Assembly: GCA_965219495.1 (NCBI GenBank) | Contig: OZ244777.1 | Span: forward strand, 1,302,001 to 1,366,000 | Source: CAZPXZ01 sp965219495 | GTDB taxonomy: Bacteria; Pseudomonadota; Alphaproteobacteria; Rhodobacterales; CAZPXZ01 | Reading direction: 5' to 3' | DNA: 64,000 bases | Part shown: positions 1 to 8,249 of the stretch, piece by piece | Position numbering within the stretch: position 1 is the first letter of the stretch | Layout of the letters: the number at the start of each line of letters is the position of its first letter | Notes under the pieces: generated by a model | The model's database searches: none | What the model was told of the DNA's origin: nothing | Seen by the model: the letters and a program-made list of their open reading frames with translations, nothing else | Program-made: the position numbers and the translations under genes

Positions 1-380
1 GCATGAATCCAGAGCGTACACCGGAGAAAATCTGCGTCGTCGAAAGCGTCGCCGACCTTTGGGCGATGGAACGGTCCGGGGCGTTTCGGGGTCGATATCA
101 TGTGCTGGACGGTACGCTGACCGCAATCGGCAATGTCCAACCCGAGGATCTCCGGATTCCCGAACTCGTCGCTCGGGCCAAGAAGGAAGCCACGGAAGTG
201 ATTCTTGCGCTGAACGCAACGTTCGACGGGCAAACAACCGCCCACTACATTGCGGAATGCCTAACGGGTGGAAACGTGCGGGTCACCCGCATCGGATACG
301 GCGTGCCGGTCGGGGGCGAACTCGATTATCTCGACCCCGATACCATAACCGCGGCTTTTCGGTCCAGACTCGACACCTGA
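1..380 (+). CDS. recR: Recombination mediator RecR, C-terminal part
   Basis: About 125 residues are present and the gene is open at the window start; a complete RecR is about 200 residues, so the helix-hairpin-helix and zinc-finger half lies upstream. The visible part is the TOPRIM domain, with the family signature ICVVES...DLWAMERSG, the YHVLDG segment, and the closing IGYGVPVGGELDYLD run typical of the RecR C-terminus. RecR works with RecO/RecF to load RecA on gapped DNA. The ATG at position 3 is almost certainly an internal Met. The gene converges on mmsA, leaving 12 bp between the stop codons. Confidence 0.93.
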   Translation, partial: MNPERTPEKICVVESVADLWAMERSGAFRGRYHVLDGTLTAIGNVQPEDLRIPELVARAKKEATEVILALNATFDGQTTAHYIAECLTGGNVRVTRIGYGVPVGGELDYLDPDTITAAFRSRLDT

Positions 381-392
381 TCCGCATTCCGC

Positions 393-1892
393 CTAGTTCA
401 TGACCGGAATCTGGAATTCTGCTCCCTCTCGAATTCCGGTTGGCCAACGAGACGTCACCGTCTTGGTGCGGGTCCAAAACCGGATCGAGTCCGGTCCGTG
501 CTGGTTCAGATCGCCAAACACGGACGCCTTCCACCCGCCAAAGGTGTAGTAGGCGAGCGGAACGGGAATGGGTACGTTGACGCCAACCATTCCGATATTG
601 ATTCGAGCGGCGAAATCACGCGCGGTATCGCCGTCCCGTGTGAAAATCGCCACCCCGTTTCCAAATTCGTTGTCCATCGGCAGGGACAGCGCCTCATCGT
701 AGGAATTCGCCCGGACCACGCTCAACACTGGCCCGAAGATTTCGGTCTTGTAGATGTCCATGTCCCGCGTTACCCGGTCGAACAGGCAACCGCCCATGAA
801 AAACCCGTCCTCGTAGCCCTGCATGCGGAATTCCCGTCCGTCGACAACAAGCTCCGCCCCCTCCTCAATTCCTCGGTTTACCAATCCTCGGACACGAGTC
901 AACGCCTCGCGCGTCACCAACGGTCCAAAGTCGACGTCATCATCGGCCGAGTAGGGTCCGATTTTCAGGCTTTCGACGCGAGGCGCGAGCTTGGAGACTA
1001 GCATATTTGCAGTTTCCTCTCCGACCGGCACTGCTACGGAAATCGCCATGCAGCGCTCGCCGGCCGATCCGTAGCCGGAACCGATCAAGGCGTCGACGGC
1101 CTGATCCATGTCGGCGTCCGGCATCACGACCATGTGGTTTTTTGCGCCCCCGAAACACTGCGCGCGCTTCCCGGTGCCCGTTGCGGTTCCATACACATGG
1201 CGGGCGATCGGAGTAGACCCGACAAAAGCAACAGCGCCAACATCCGGATCGGTGCAAAGCGAATCGACCGCCTCCTTGTCCCCGTGAACGACGTTCAAGA
1301 CCCCCGGCGGCAATCCTGCTTCGATCATCAGCTCCGCCAGTCGAACCGGCACGGAGGGATCTCGTTCAGAGGGCTTCAGTATGAAGGAATTCCCGCATGC
1401 GATTGCGGGCGCGAACATCCACATCGGTATCATCGCGGGAAAGTTGAACGGTGTGATTCCGACACCCACTCCAACCGGTTGCCGCATCGCATACATGTCG
1501 ATTCCGGTACCTGCATTCCAAGTGTATTCGCCCTTGGTCAACTCCGGTGCACCACAGACGTATTCGCACACCTCCACGCCGCGCTGAATATCCCCCTTGG
1601 CGTCAGGGATGGTCTTGCCGTGCTCTCTGGCGAGCAGTTCCGCAAGTTCTTGCCGATGCTGATCCATCAGATCGATGAACCGCATGAAAACGCGCGCGCG
1701 CCGCTGGGGATTGGTCGCTCCCCATCCGGGTTGCGCATCCTTTGCGGATTCTACTGCCGCCCGAACTTCCGCCCTGTTTGCGAGCGGTACGGAACTCTCT
1801 ACTTCTCCCGTCGCCGGATTGTACACGTCGCCCATTCGCCCGCTCGTTCCCGCGACTCGCTTGCCGCCAATGAAATGGCTGATCACGTTCAT
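393..1892 (-). CDS. mmsA: CoA-acylating methylmalonate-semialdehyde dehydrogenase
   Basis: 499 residues when begun at the Met that gives MNVISHFIGGK, the usual family N-terminus; the frame stays open 25 codons further but that part has no family resemblance. It is an aldehyde dehydrogenase fold with Rossmann region FNFPAMIPMWMFAPAIACGN, catalytic Cys in GERCMAIS, and the FGGAKNH segment that replaces the general-base Glu motif of hydrolytic ALDHs, as in CoA-dependent MMSDH. It should oxidise methylmalonate or malonate semialdehyde to propionyl-CoA or acetyl-CoA in valine and inositol catabolism. It has no pathway partners in the window and is followed upstream by an IS. Confidence 0.93.
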   Translation of the reverse strand: MNVISHFIGGKRVAGTSGRMGDVYNPATGEVESSVPLANRAEVRAAVESAKDAQPGWGATNPQRRARVFMRFIDLMDQHRQELAELLAREHGKTIPDAKGDIQRGVEVCEYVCGAPELTKGEYTWNAGTGIDMYAMRQPVGVGVGITPFNFPAMIPMWMFAPAIACGNSFILKPSERDPSVPVRLAELMIEAGLPPGVLNVVHGDKEAVDSLCTDPDVGAVAFVGSTPIARHVYGTATGTGKRAQCFGGAKNHMVVMPDADMDQAVDALIGSGYGSAGERCMAISVAVPVGEETANMLVSKLAPRVESLKIGPYSADDDVDFGPLVTREALTRVRGLVNRGIEEGAELVVDGREFRMQGYEDGFFMGGCLFDRVTRDMDIYKTEIFGPVLSVVRANSYDEALSLPMDNEFGNGVAIFTRDGDTARDFAARINIGMVGVNVPIPVPLAYYTFGGWKASVFGDLNQHGPDSIRFWTRTKTVTSRWPTGIREGAEFQIPVMN

Positions 1893-2052
1893 GCCTTGCC
1901 CCTTCGCCGGTTGCTGTCCGTCCAGAGAATGGTCGCGCCTTCCGGCTGCGTCAATGCCAGCCAGCAAGTTACGGGATGGTTTTCGAATGCGGAAAGCCTG
2001 AGGCTTCTGCGATTCTCTAGGGGATTATATCGGATAGTGCCCACAGCACCCG

Positions 2053-2244
2053 TCACCGGCTCCGGGGCGGGCGTGGCGTACGCACCATCGCCACCGGGGC
2101 CGTGAGCATCCGAGCCAGATCGTCCGCCGTCTTCCCCTCCAGGTGGCTCACGTCGATTTCCTTCTTCATATCTGCCTTGGACGGCTGGTAGGACGACTTC
2201 ACAACCTCCACACGGCGCGGCGGCCTCTTGCGTCGTTCAGTCAC
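2053..2244 (-). CDS. Small YQPSKA-motif protein, IS passenger gene
   Basis: A 63-residue protein starting at a GTG (2244) that follows a good Shine-Dalgarno (GGGAGG, 5 nt spacing); this start gives MTERR..., matching the MTERP start of a relative at 41358. It is basic at the N-terminus, then carries the motif SSYQPSKADMKKEIDV and a second block DDLARMLTAPV. It lies inside the IS1595 inverted repeats, 60 bp downstream of the transposase and co-oriented, so it moves with the element. I know similar short conserved hypothetical proteins in proteobacteria but no function. Two relatives occur at 41358 and 42692. Confidence 0.6.
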   Translation of the reverse strand: MTERRKRPPRRVEVVKSSYQPSKADMKKEIDVSHLEGKTADDLARMLTAPVAMVRTPRPPRSR

Positions 2245-2304
2245 ATCAGCCTCCCATGCAGCCAGCAAAGGCCGAGATGATGCCGCTCTTTGTTGGGCGC
2301 CGAT

Positions 2305-3279
2305 TCATGCCCGCGCTCCTGAATCAAGGCCGTTGTCGGCGATGAGTTGTGTGTACTTCAGGCGCTTGCCGTCCATTCCGAGGACGATCGCGCCCATGAT
2401 GTCGAGGGTGTCCATGTCTCGCACACTGTGCTTGCCCGCAAACTCCCTCACGTACCGGTCGAGATGCTTTTCGCTCATCTTGTGGAAGGTCCCCTGATAA
2501 GCGCGCTTGAGCATCGACCAGAAGCTCTCCATGCCGTTGGTATGCACGTCGCCACGAACATACTCCTGAGCGCTGTGGTTGACGGCCTTGTGTGGATTCG
2601 GAAGGGTTTCGCAGACCAACGCATCGTCAGTGTAGACCGTGGCGTCCAGGGCCGTGTGATCGGCGACGAAGCCGTGGATGGTGGCCTTGTTAGTGGACTC
2701 GACTGCTCGGGCTCGTACTTGGTTTGTGGTCCGGTCTTTCGCACCAACGACGGCGGTCTTGCCCACGGCCCCGCGGCCGGTGAGCTCTTCGCGCTTCGAC
2801 TTCGGCATGTTCTTGCGCTTGCCGCCCATGTAGGTTTCATCCACCTCGACCGGGCCAGCGAACAACCCGCTTTCACTCTCAAACGCCTTGCGCAGCCGGT
2901 GTGCCAGGTGCCAAGCGGTCTTCTGTGTCACCCCGAGATCCCGATGCAACTTCATGGACGAAACCGACTTCAGGCTCGTCATGAAGAGATAGACCGCGAG
3001 CGCCCATTTCTGATAGGGGATGTTCGACGCTTCCATGACGGTTCCGGTCCGGACACTGAATCGTTTGCGGCATTCCTTCTCACGGCACCGATAGGGCATG
3101 GTCTTGTGCTTTGCACCACTGAGAACGTTGACGGAGCCACAATACGGGCAAGCCGGGCCGGTCGGCCAGCGGACCTTAACGAACCACGCTTCGGCCGCCG
3201 CATTGTCCGCGAACATCCGCATCGCCTCGATAAGGGTCATACCTTGGCGGTAGTGCTTGCCAGGTGCCTTGTGGGCCAT
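2305..3279 (-). CDS. IS1595-family (ISXO2-like) DDE transposase
   Basis: 324 residues from the ATG at 3279 (AGGA 7 nt upstream); a GTG two codons earlier is the alternative. The N-terminal zinc ribbon has CPYCG...CREKECRKRF (about residues 40-75). The ISXO2-like catalytic domain has VEVDETYMGG (first Asp), VYTDDALVC (second Asp) and HTNGMESFWSMLKRAY carrying the final N/E. The length is normal for the family and the frame is intact, so it is probably active. It sits inside an IS with perfect ends and exact target duplicates. Confidence 0.95.
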   Translation of the reverse strand: MAHKAPGKHYRQGMTLIEAMRMFADNAAAEAWFVKVRWPTGPACPYCGSVNVLSGAKHKTMPYRCREKECRKRFSVRTGTVMEASNIPYQKWALAVYLFMTSLKSVSSMKLHRDLGVTQKTAWHLAHRLRKAFESESGLFAGPVEVDETYMGGKRKNMPKSKREELTGRGAVGKTAVVGAKDRTTNQVRARAVESTNKATIHGFVADHTALDATVYTDDALVCETLPNPHKAVNHSAQEYVRGDVHTNGMESFWSMLKRAYQGTFHKMSEKHLDRYVREFAGKHSVRDMDTLDIMGAIVLGMDGKRLKYTQLIADNGLDSGARA

Positions 3280-3383
3280 CTCCACTTCCTAATCCGTTGA
3301 CTTGGACCGATTTTAATAAATGGTGCCTGAATCATCAACCCCTATACGGGCACTATCCGATATAATCCCCATTCTCTACTGAG

Positions 3384-5514
3384 CCTGAATTACCAACCAC
3401 CGGGAACAAAGTGCATTGTGTGCCCGGTTTCAGAAGAACCGGAGCCGGAGGGTTCGGTTTTCGAGCCACGGGATGGGTTCGCGGTCTTCGGCGTATCCGG
3501 CGGCGAGCAGCAGCGGGTTGTTGGTCCGGCGTCCAAGGCTGACGACGATCTCGGTTTCGGTGATCTCGATGCGGGCGCTGGCGCGCACGATTTTTTGGAA
3601 GATGGACCGCGCCTTCAGGGTCTCGAAGCCGTTTCCCAGGCGCTTGCCGAGGATGCGATAGAGGCTGCTGGCCATCAGGGTGAGTTGCAGGTCGAGATCG
3701 ACCTTCATCGGCACCGCGGCCGAGAGCGCGTCCATGTGAAAGAAGTCGATGGCTTCGGCGATGGTGTTCTCGATGATGATGCGGCGGGCGTAGCGGTCGA
3801 TGAGCTGGCCGGCGGGGGCGGTCATCTGGTTGGTGAGCAGCAGGGTCGGCTTTTCGTGGCCGAGATCGATGATGGCGATCTGCCGGAGTTCGGCGGGATA
3901 GTCCTTGAGGCGCACCGTCTGTTCCAGGATCCGCGGCGTCCGGTAGATGCGGCCGACATTGGTGAGAGTGATCTTGCGCCATGCCTCCGGCGGCGCCGCC
4001 AGCAACGCGGCTACCATCTTCGGGGTCCGTCGGCGCAGCGTCAGGAAGGCGATGCCCATTGCTTCCAGCCTGGCGAGGTTGGCATAGGTCGTCAGGCGGC
4101 TGTCAAACACCAGTTCGGCAGGAAGGGTTCCGGTGCGGGCGCGCCAGTGGTCGACGAAGCGCCGGATCTCGTCGGTGTGATCGGCCTTGCGGAGTTGGGC
4201 GTTGGCATAGGCGAACAGGCGGGCGTCGGCGTCGCGGGCGAGAAAGGCGAGGACGCCCTTCTGCCGGCGGCCGCGCTTGGAGACGTAATGCTTCTCGATC
4301 AGCGTGTCGTCGCCGTGGTAGGGAATCGTATGAAAATCGAGGTCGAAAGACTGGCCGCCGCAGAGTTCGACGCCGAGGCCGCGCACCGCGTGGTGCCAGC
4401 GGTCCATCAGCGCCGGGCGGCCGCGGGGATCGACGCGGCGCGAGTATTCCGTCAGTGTCGCCCGCTTGGGCACGGCGTTGAGGCCGGCGAACAGCGCCAG
4501 TCCTTCGTCAAGGGTTTCGCTCATGACGTGCGACGGCCGTCCGATGCCCCACAACTTCAGCGCCAGCAGTGACCGGAAGGCGCATCCGGCCGGGATCTTC
4601 GAACTGCCCGGCATGCCGCTCGCCGCCAGGATGCCGTCGAAGCCGAGCCGCGCGAGGTCGCCGGCGAACAGGAACAGGCCGCCGAAGTCGTTGCGCAGCT
4701 TGCGCGGACCCAGGTCCAGCTGACGGCGGTCGGCCACCGCCGCCCGCTCCGGATGGGCGGCGCCCGCCCACCACTTGTCCGCGCGCCGCCATAGTTTGGG
4801 CAGGCCCGCCCGCCGCAGCACTCGCGCCACCGTGGTCGCGCTGACCGGGAGGTTCTCCCTGGCGCTGAGGCGTTCGGCGATTTCCGCCCGCCGCCGACAG
4901 GCCCTGCTCCTTGCGCAACGCCACAATGCGCTGGTCGCGGTCAGGTCCCGGCGCAGGCTTGCGCTTGCCGCGGTGGTCCGGCAGGAAAAACGGTTGCTTC
5001 GGACGCTTGCAGAACTCGGCGCGGAGGTTGCGCAAGGTGCCGACCGCGTAGCGGAACCTGCGGGCGGCTTCGGCGAGCGGCTTCGGCGAGCGGCGCCCGG
5101 TCGACAAAATGGGCGCGCAGGGCCTCGTATTTGCGGTGGGTGCTGTTCTCGGGAGACAGGAACCGTTCGGCGGGGTCTTGCATCTATTTGTGTATGTTAG
5201 CCTGTTTTATCCACTATATGATATATGCGCCTCCATCTCAACCGCAAACGCCACGGAAAAATGAAGGCGCGCCGATCCGGGCAAGAGACTGCGTCAGCAA
5301 CGAATGATTGCCGCTCCAGAACTCGCCCGCGCGAGGCGCAAGCGAGGGGCCTCTCGGAGATTGCCATCCAAGGCATCATTTGTGGTAGTGTGATACTCAC
5401 ACGCAAATTATCCTAAATACATGCACATTCCTTCAACCCAATGTGCAGGGCTATGACGATCTGGAGGAAAAGCCGCTAATCTGTCACACGATTGGAATTA
5501 GTTGGGTATTGGGA
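3384..5514 (-). mobile_element. IS1380/IS1634-like insertion sequence, copy 1 (decayed)
   Basis: About 2131 bp, homologous along its whole length to the copy at 33589-35717. The left end is CCTGAATTACCAACCACC; the right end read inward is TCCCAATACCCAACTAATT, an imperfect inverted repeat of about 16 bp with the outermost bases eroded. The 5-bp direct repeat CTGAG flanks the element at 3379-3383 and 5515-5519, supporting these limits. A non-coding leader of about 330 bp precedes the transposase. The transposase reading frame is broken, so this copy is non-autonomous. IS-family assignment rests on protein resemblance to IS4-superfamily DDE transposases. Confidence 0.8.
3430..5183 (-). pseudogene. 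Frameshifted IS4-superfamily transposase, copy 1
   Basis: Compared with the intact 578-residue copy at 33935, this gene starts normally at 5183 (MQDPAERFLSPEN) but is disrupted twice. A short GC-rich duplication after LAEAAR shifts the frame near 5090, and an extra CGG-like insertion near 4890 (CGGCGGGCGGAAATC against CGGCGGAAATC) shifts it again. From about 4890 to the stop at 3430 the frame is open and closely matches copy 2, including the catalytic-domain stretch FHTIPYHGDDTLIEKHY and the ENTIAEAIDFFHMDALS region. It probably makes no functional transposase unless frameshifting restores it. Confidence 0.85.
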
Positions 5515-5522
5515 CTGAGTGA

Positions 5523-5735
5523 CGCTGCCCGCCTTCGGCTGGTTTCTGGCTGCATTTCGGGCCGCATCGGCACTATACTCCGGAGTTGGGGGTCATCCTG
5601 ATCCGCATCTATGAGCCTTTGGAGCGTTTCGACTGGTTCCACGACAATTTCGTGCTCGCCTCCATCTTCAACAACACCGCAACCGCAACCGTCGAGGAAA
5701 AGCGAAAGCTGCTACACCACAAATCCTCACAGTAG
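5523..5735 (+). pseudogene. Possible gene remnant cut off by the IS
   Basis: Directly beside the IS1380-like right end, one plus-strand frame stays open for 70 codons without an ATG at its head. It reads like a real protein tail: ...YTPELGVILIRIYEPLERF, then DWFHDNFVLASIFNN, stop at 5733. I do not recognise a family. The simplest reading is the 3' remnant of a gene whose beginning was lost when the elements to the left inserted or rearranged; chance open frame is the alternative. Confidence 0.3.
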
Positions 5736-6185
5736 TTCTCCCCTTCTTCTTGCGGGCGCCCGTGCAACAGGCAGCCGTGTTGATTCGGCGGTCAGGATGG
5801 TGTTCTTGCTTCGAATTCAAAGGAACGTATCCGAAGCCATTATTCCGGAGAGATGCGGCATTCCTTTGCCGCATGCCGTTCAACAGAACCGGAACATCCT
5901 CTCGCCTACACGACCAAGCGTGCCCGAACCGCGCATCTGTTATCCCCGATTTCTGCGGCTGTAACCACCCTTCCCTTGAACCGAACTGGGATTTTCTGCC
6001 AGCATATGCGAGATATACCAGACGCCTTTCACAGCACTCTTTGGCTAACTGGTTGGTGCAAATGAATTGCAGACATCCTGCCCAGACCATTGTTGACAAT
6101 CAGCACGGATTCTCTAATTGTGGAACCTCCGTGTTACGCGTATCACTAGAAAAAGTTTAAACCTTGTTGGGGAGGTAGGCGGCGC
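5736..6185. other. Gene-free stretch upstream of the M23 peptidase
   Basis: 450 bp with stop codons scattered in every plausible frame and lower G+C than the genes around it. Overlapping short frames have no codon bias or family resemblance. A TTGACA hexamer near 6093 could be a -35 element for the downstream peptidase, but I see no convincing -10 at normal spacing. A GGGGAGG ribosome-binding sequence near 6170 decides the GTG start at 6186. Confidence 0.5.
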
Positions 6186-8249
6186 GTGGCAGAAATGCAT
6201 GCTCGGCGAGGCCGCGCGAGTCGGGATGTCGCAGATGCGGGCGTCCAGGCTCGTCGTGCAGCGGCGCTCGCGCGCGCGAAATTGATCGGTGCAGACACAC
6301 GCGGCGATTCATCGCCTTCCAGGCAAGCGTTTCGAAATTTAAAAGCTCGATTCTTGCCACGCAGAATCGTAGCCGCCACGATGCTTGCCGTGGGAGGAGC
6401 GACCTTGGCTGCTCTGGCGGCCAATTACCCGACCGAAGACCTGAACGACGCCCTTTCAGGAGGAGATTCCGCTGTCGAGCACGACCAAGCGATCGCCAAC
6501 GTCGTCACTCCATCGCAGATTTCCCCGCATTCCCTTCCCGGGAACGACAAAGATCAGCTTTCGTCTGCCCCCGTCAAACTCGCGGCGCAAGAACGAGGTT
6601 CTCCACCCGTTGTGCCCCTGGAGCCCGAAGCCTTTCTCCTGGAAAACCGTTCAGCACGGCACCTAGAGAATTGGCGTTCCTTGCCAGAACCGCTTGGAGA
6701 GAATCACACGATTGCGAGGGTATTCCCAGTGTCATCTGCCGGATCGGATCGGATCGGTGTTGCCAATACCGATTTCTCAGCCTCGCGAACTCCGTTCCTG
6801 CCGCCTCATGCCGGCGGTGGCAGTCTCCATAGCGACGCCCACAACCGGGCAACACAAACGAAAGGAATCGTCGAGGAAGTTCTCGCTTCACTTCGTTTGG
6901 ATTTTGCGGCTCCGACGGACCTTTCTTCGCTGACCTCGTCAGTTCTCCCGCATACGACAGCGGCCAAAAATTATGGACGAGCCGCCGGCACGGCGAATTT
7001 CATACCGCGCGCGGCCGATTCCGGGGAATCCGTCGAAACCATCGCCCGAATTAAACCCGAAATTGAACTGCCGGTTACGATGCCGACGGAAGCCGCGCCG
7101 CCCGTATTCCGTCACGTCGTCACCATTCGAAAGGGGGATTCGTTAATCGGAATCCTGCGTGGGCATGATGTTTCCGCGGCGGTCGCCCTAACCGCAATCC
7201 GCGCTCTGGAGCCCGCGTTCAATACCAGAAAGCTACAGATTGGCGCAAAGCTTGAATTTGTCCTCGATACGCCGCTCCGCAGCGAGGAAGACGAGGCGCC
7301 CGCCGATCTGCTTGAGTTCATCGTGATCCCCCGGCCAAAGGTTCCCGGCATTCGGCATGAATGGAGAGGCATGGCGTATGAGGGGCGGGAGGTCCTCAGT
7401 ATCGTCGATGGCGTTGCCGCCCTCCGGTTGCCCCCACCAACTGAGCAACCGCCCGTCTATTTCTCTGGCGTGATCGAGAATTCTTTTTTCCAGGCTGCGG
7501 AGAAGGTCGGTTTGCGGAAATCAGAGCGTTACCAATTCGTGCAGATCCTGGAAGGTTCATTGGATTTTTCGCGTGATATCCGGAAGGGCGACCGCTTCGA
7601 GGCCCTGGTGGAACGTCGGGACGATGAATCGATCCTCCACTATGTCGGATTGGTAAATGGGAAGCGGAGACTGGCATACTATCGAGTGGAATTCGTCGAC
7701 GACCGGTCCGGTTATTTCGACCGCGAAGGCAGTTCCAGCTTGAATCTGCTCGACGCTCGTCCCATTCCGGACGCTCGCATATCTTCCTCCTTCGGCCCAA
7801 GGATTCATCCCGTTCGCAAGGTCCGCCATGTTCACAAGGGAATCGATTTCCGGGCAGCATACGGTACCCCGATTCCGGCCGCAGGAAACGGCGTGGTGGT
7901 CCAAAAGGGTTGGCGTGGCGGTTACGGCCGCTATTTGCGCGTCCGCCACAACGGGCGCTACATGACCGGTTACGCCCACATGAAGAGTTTCGGAAAAAAC
8001 ATCAGAGTGGGCACCCGGGTGCAGCAGGGTCAGATAATCGGCTACGTCGGTTCCTCGGGCGTCTCAACTGGACCTCATTTGCATTTTGAAGTGATTCAGG
8101 ACGGCCGTCACACGAATCCACTGAAGCTGCAGCGAATCCCTGCCCCGAGCCTCTCGGAAGACCGAATTGAGGATTTCCAAATCCTGATGGCGCGTGTCGA
8201 TACCGTGATCGAAAGCAACCGAACGCTCGACTTTGCGAGCCTGCGCTAA
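6186..8249 (+). CDS. Membrane-anchored M23 (LytM) murein endopeptidase
   Basis: 687 residues from a GTG preceded by GGGGAGG. Residues about 58-80 (RIVAATMLAVGGATLAALAA) form one N-terminal membrane anchor after a basic cytosolic stretch. A long low-complexity periplasmic linker follows, then a LysM/OapA-like domain around residue 305 (HVVTIRKGDSLIGILRGHD), a Csd3-type second domain (ENSFFQAAEKVGL), and a C-terminal M23 domain. That domain has metal and catalytic motifs RVRHVHKGIDF (HxxxD) and GPHLHFEV (HxH), both intact. It probably cleaves cross-linking peptides in peptidoglycan. It overlaps the clpB stop by 4 bp, tail to tail. Confidence 0.9.
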   Translation: MAEMHARRGRASRDVADAGVQARRAAALARAKLIGADTRGDSSPSRQAFRNLKARFLPRRIVAATMLAVGGATLAALAANYPTEDLNDALSGGDSAVEHDQAIANVVTPSQISPHSLPGNDKDQLSSAPVKLAAQERGSPPVVPLEPEAFLLENRSARHLENWRSLPEPLGENHTIARVFPVSSAGSDRIGVANTDFSASRTPFLPPHAGGGSLHSDAHNRATQTKGIVEEVLASLRLDFAAPTDLSSLTSSVLPHTTAAKNYGRAAGTANFIPRAADSGESVETIARIKPEIELPVTMPTEAAPPVFRHVVTIRKGDSLIGILRGHDVSAAVALTAIRALEPAFNTRKLQIGAKLEFVLDTPLRSEEDEAPADLLEFIVIPRPKVPGIRHEWRGMAYEGREVLSIVDGVAALRLPPPTEQPPVYFSGVIENSFFQAAEKVGLRKSERYQFVQILEGSLDFSRDIRKGDRFEALVERRDDESILHYVGLVNGKRRLAYYRVEFVDDRSGYFDREGSSSLNLLDARPIPDARISSSFGPRIHPVRKVRHVHKGIDFRAAYGTPIPAAGNGVVVQKGWRGGYGRYLRVRHNGRYMTGYAHMKSFGKNIRVGTRVQQGQIIGYVGSSGVSTGPHLHFEVIQDGRHTNPLKLQRIPAPSLSEDRIEDFQILMARVDTVIESNRTLDFASLR

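Larger units (their letters stand above)
2020..3370 (-). mobile_element. Complete IS1595-family insertion sequence (ISXO2-like)
   Basis: Perfect 23-bp terminal inverted repeats lie at 2020-2042 and 3348-3370; both begin GGGGATTATATCGG read inward. They are flanked by an exact 8-bp target duplication ATTCTCTA at 2012-2019 and 3371-3378, the duplication length expected for IS1595. The 1351-bp element holds a DDE transposase and, downstream in the same orientation, a small passenger gene of the YQPSKA family. Identical ends, an exact duplication and an intact transposase suggest a recent insertion. The adjacent IS1380-like copy begins only 5 bp past the right target duplicate. Confidence 0.93.
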
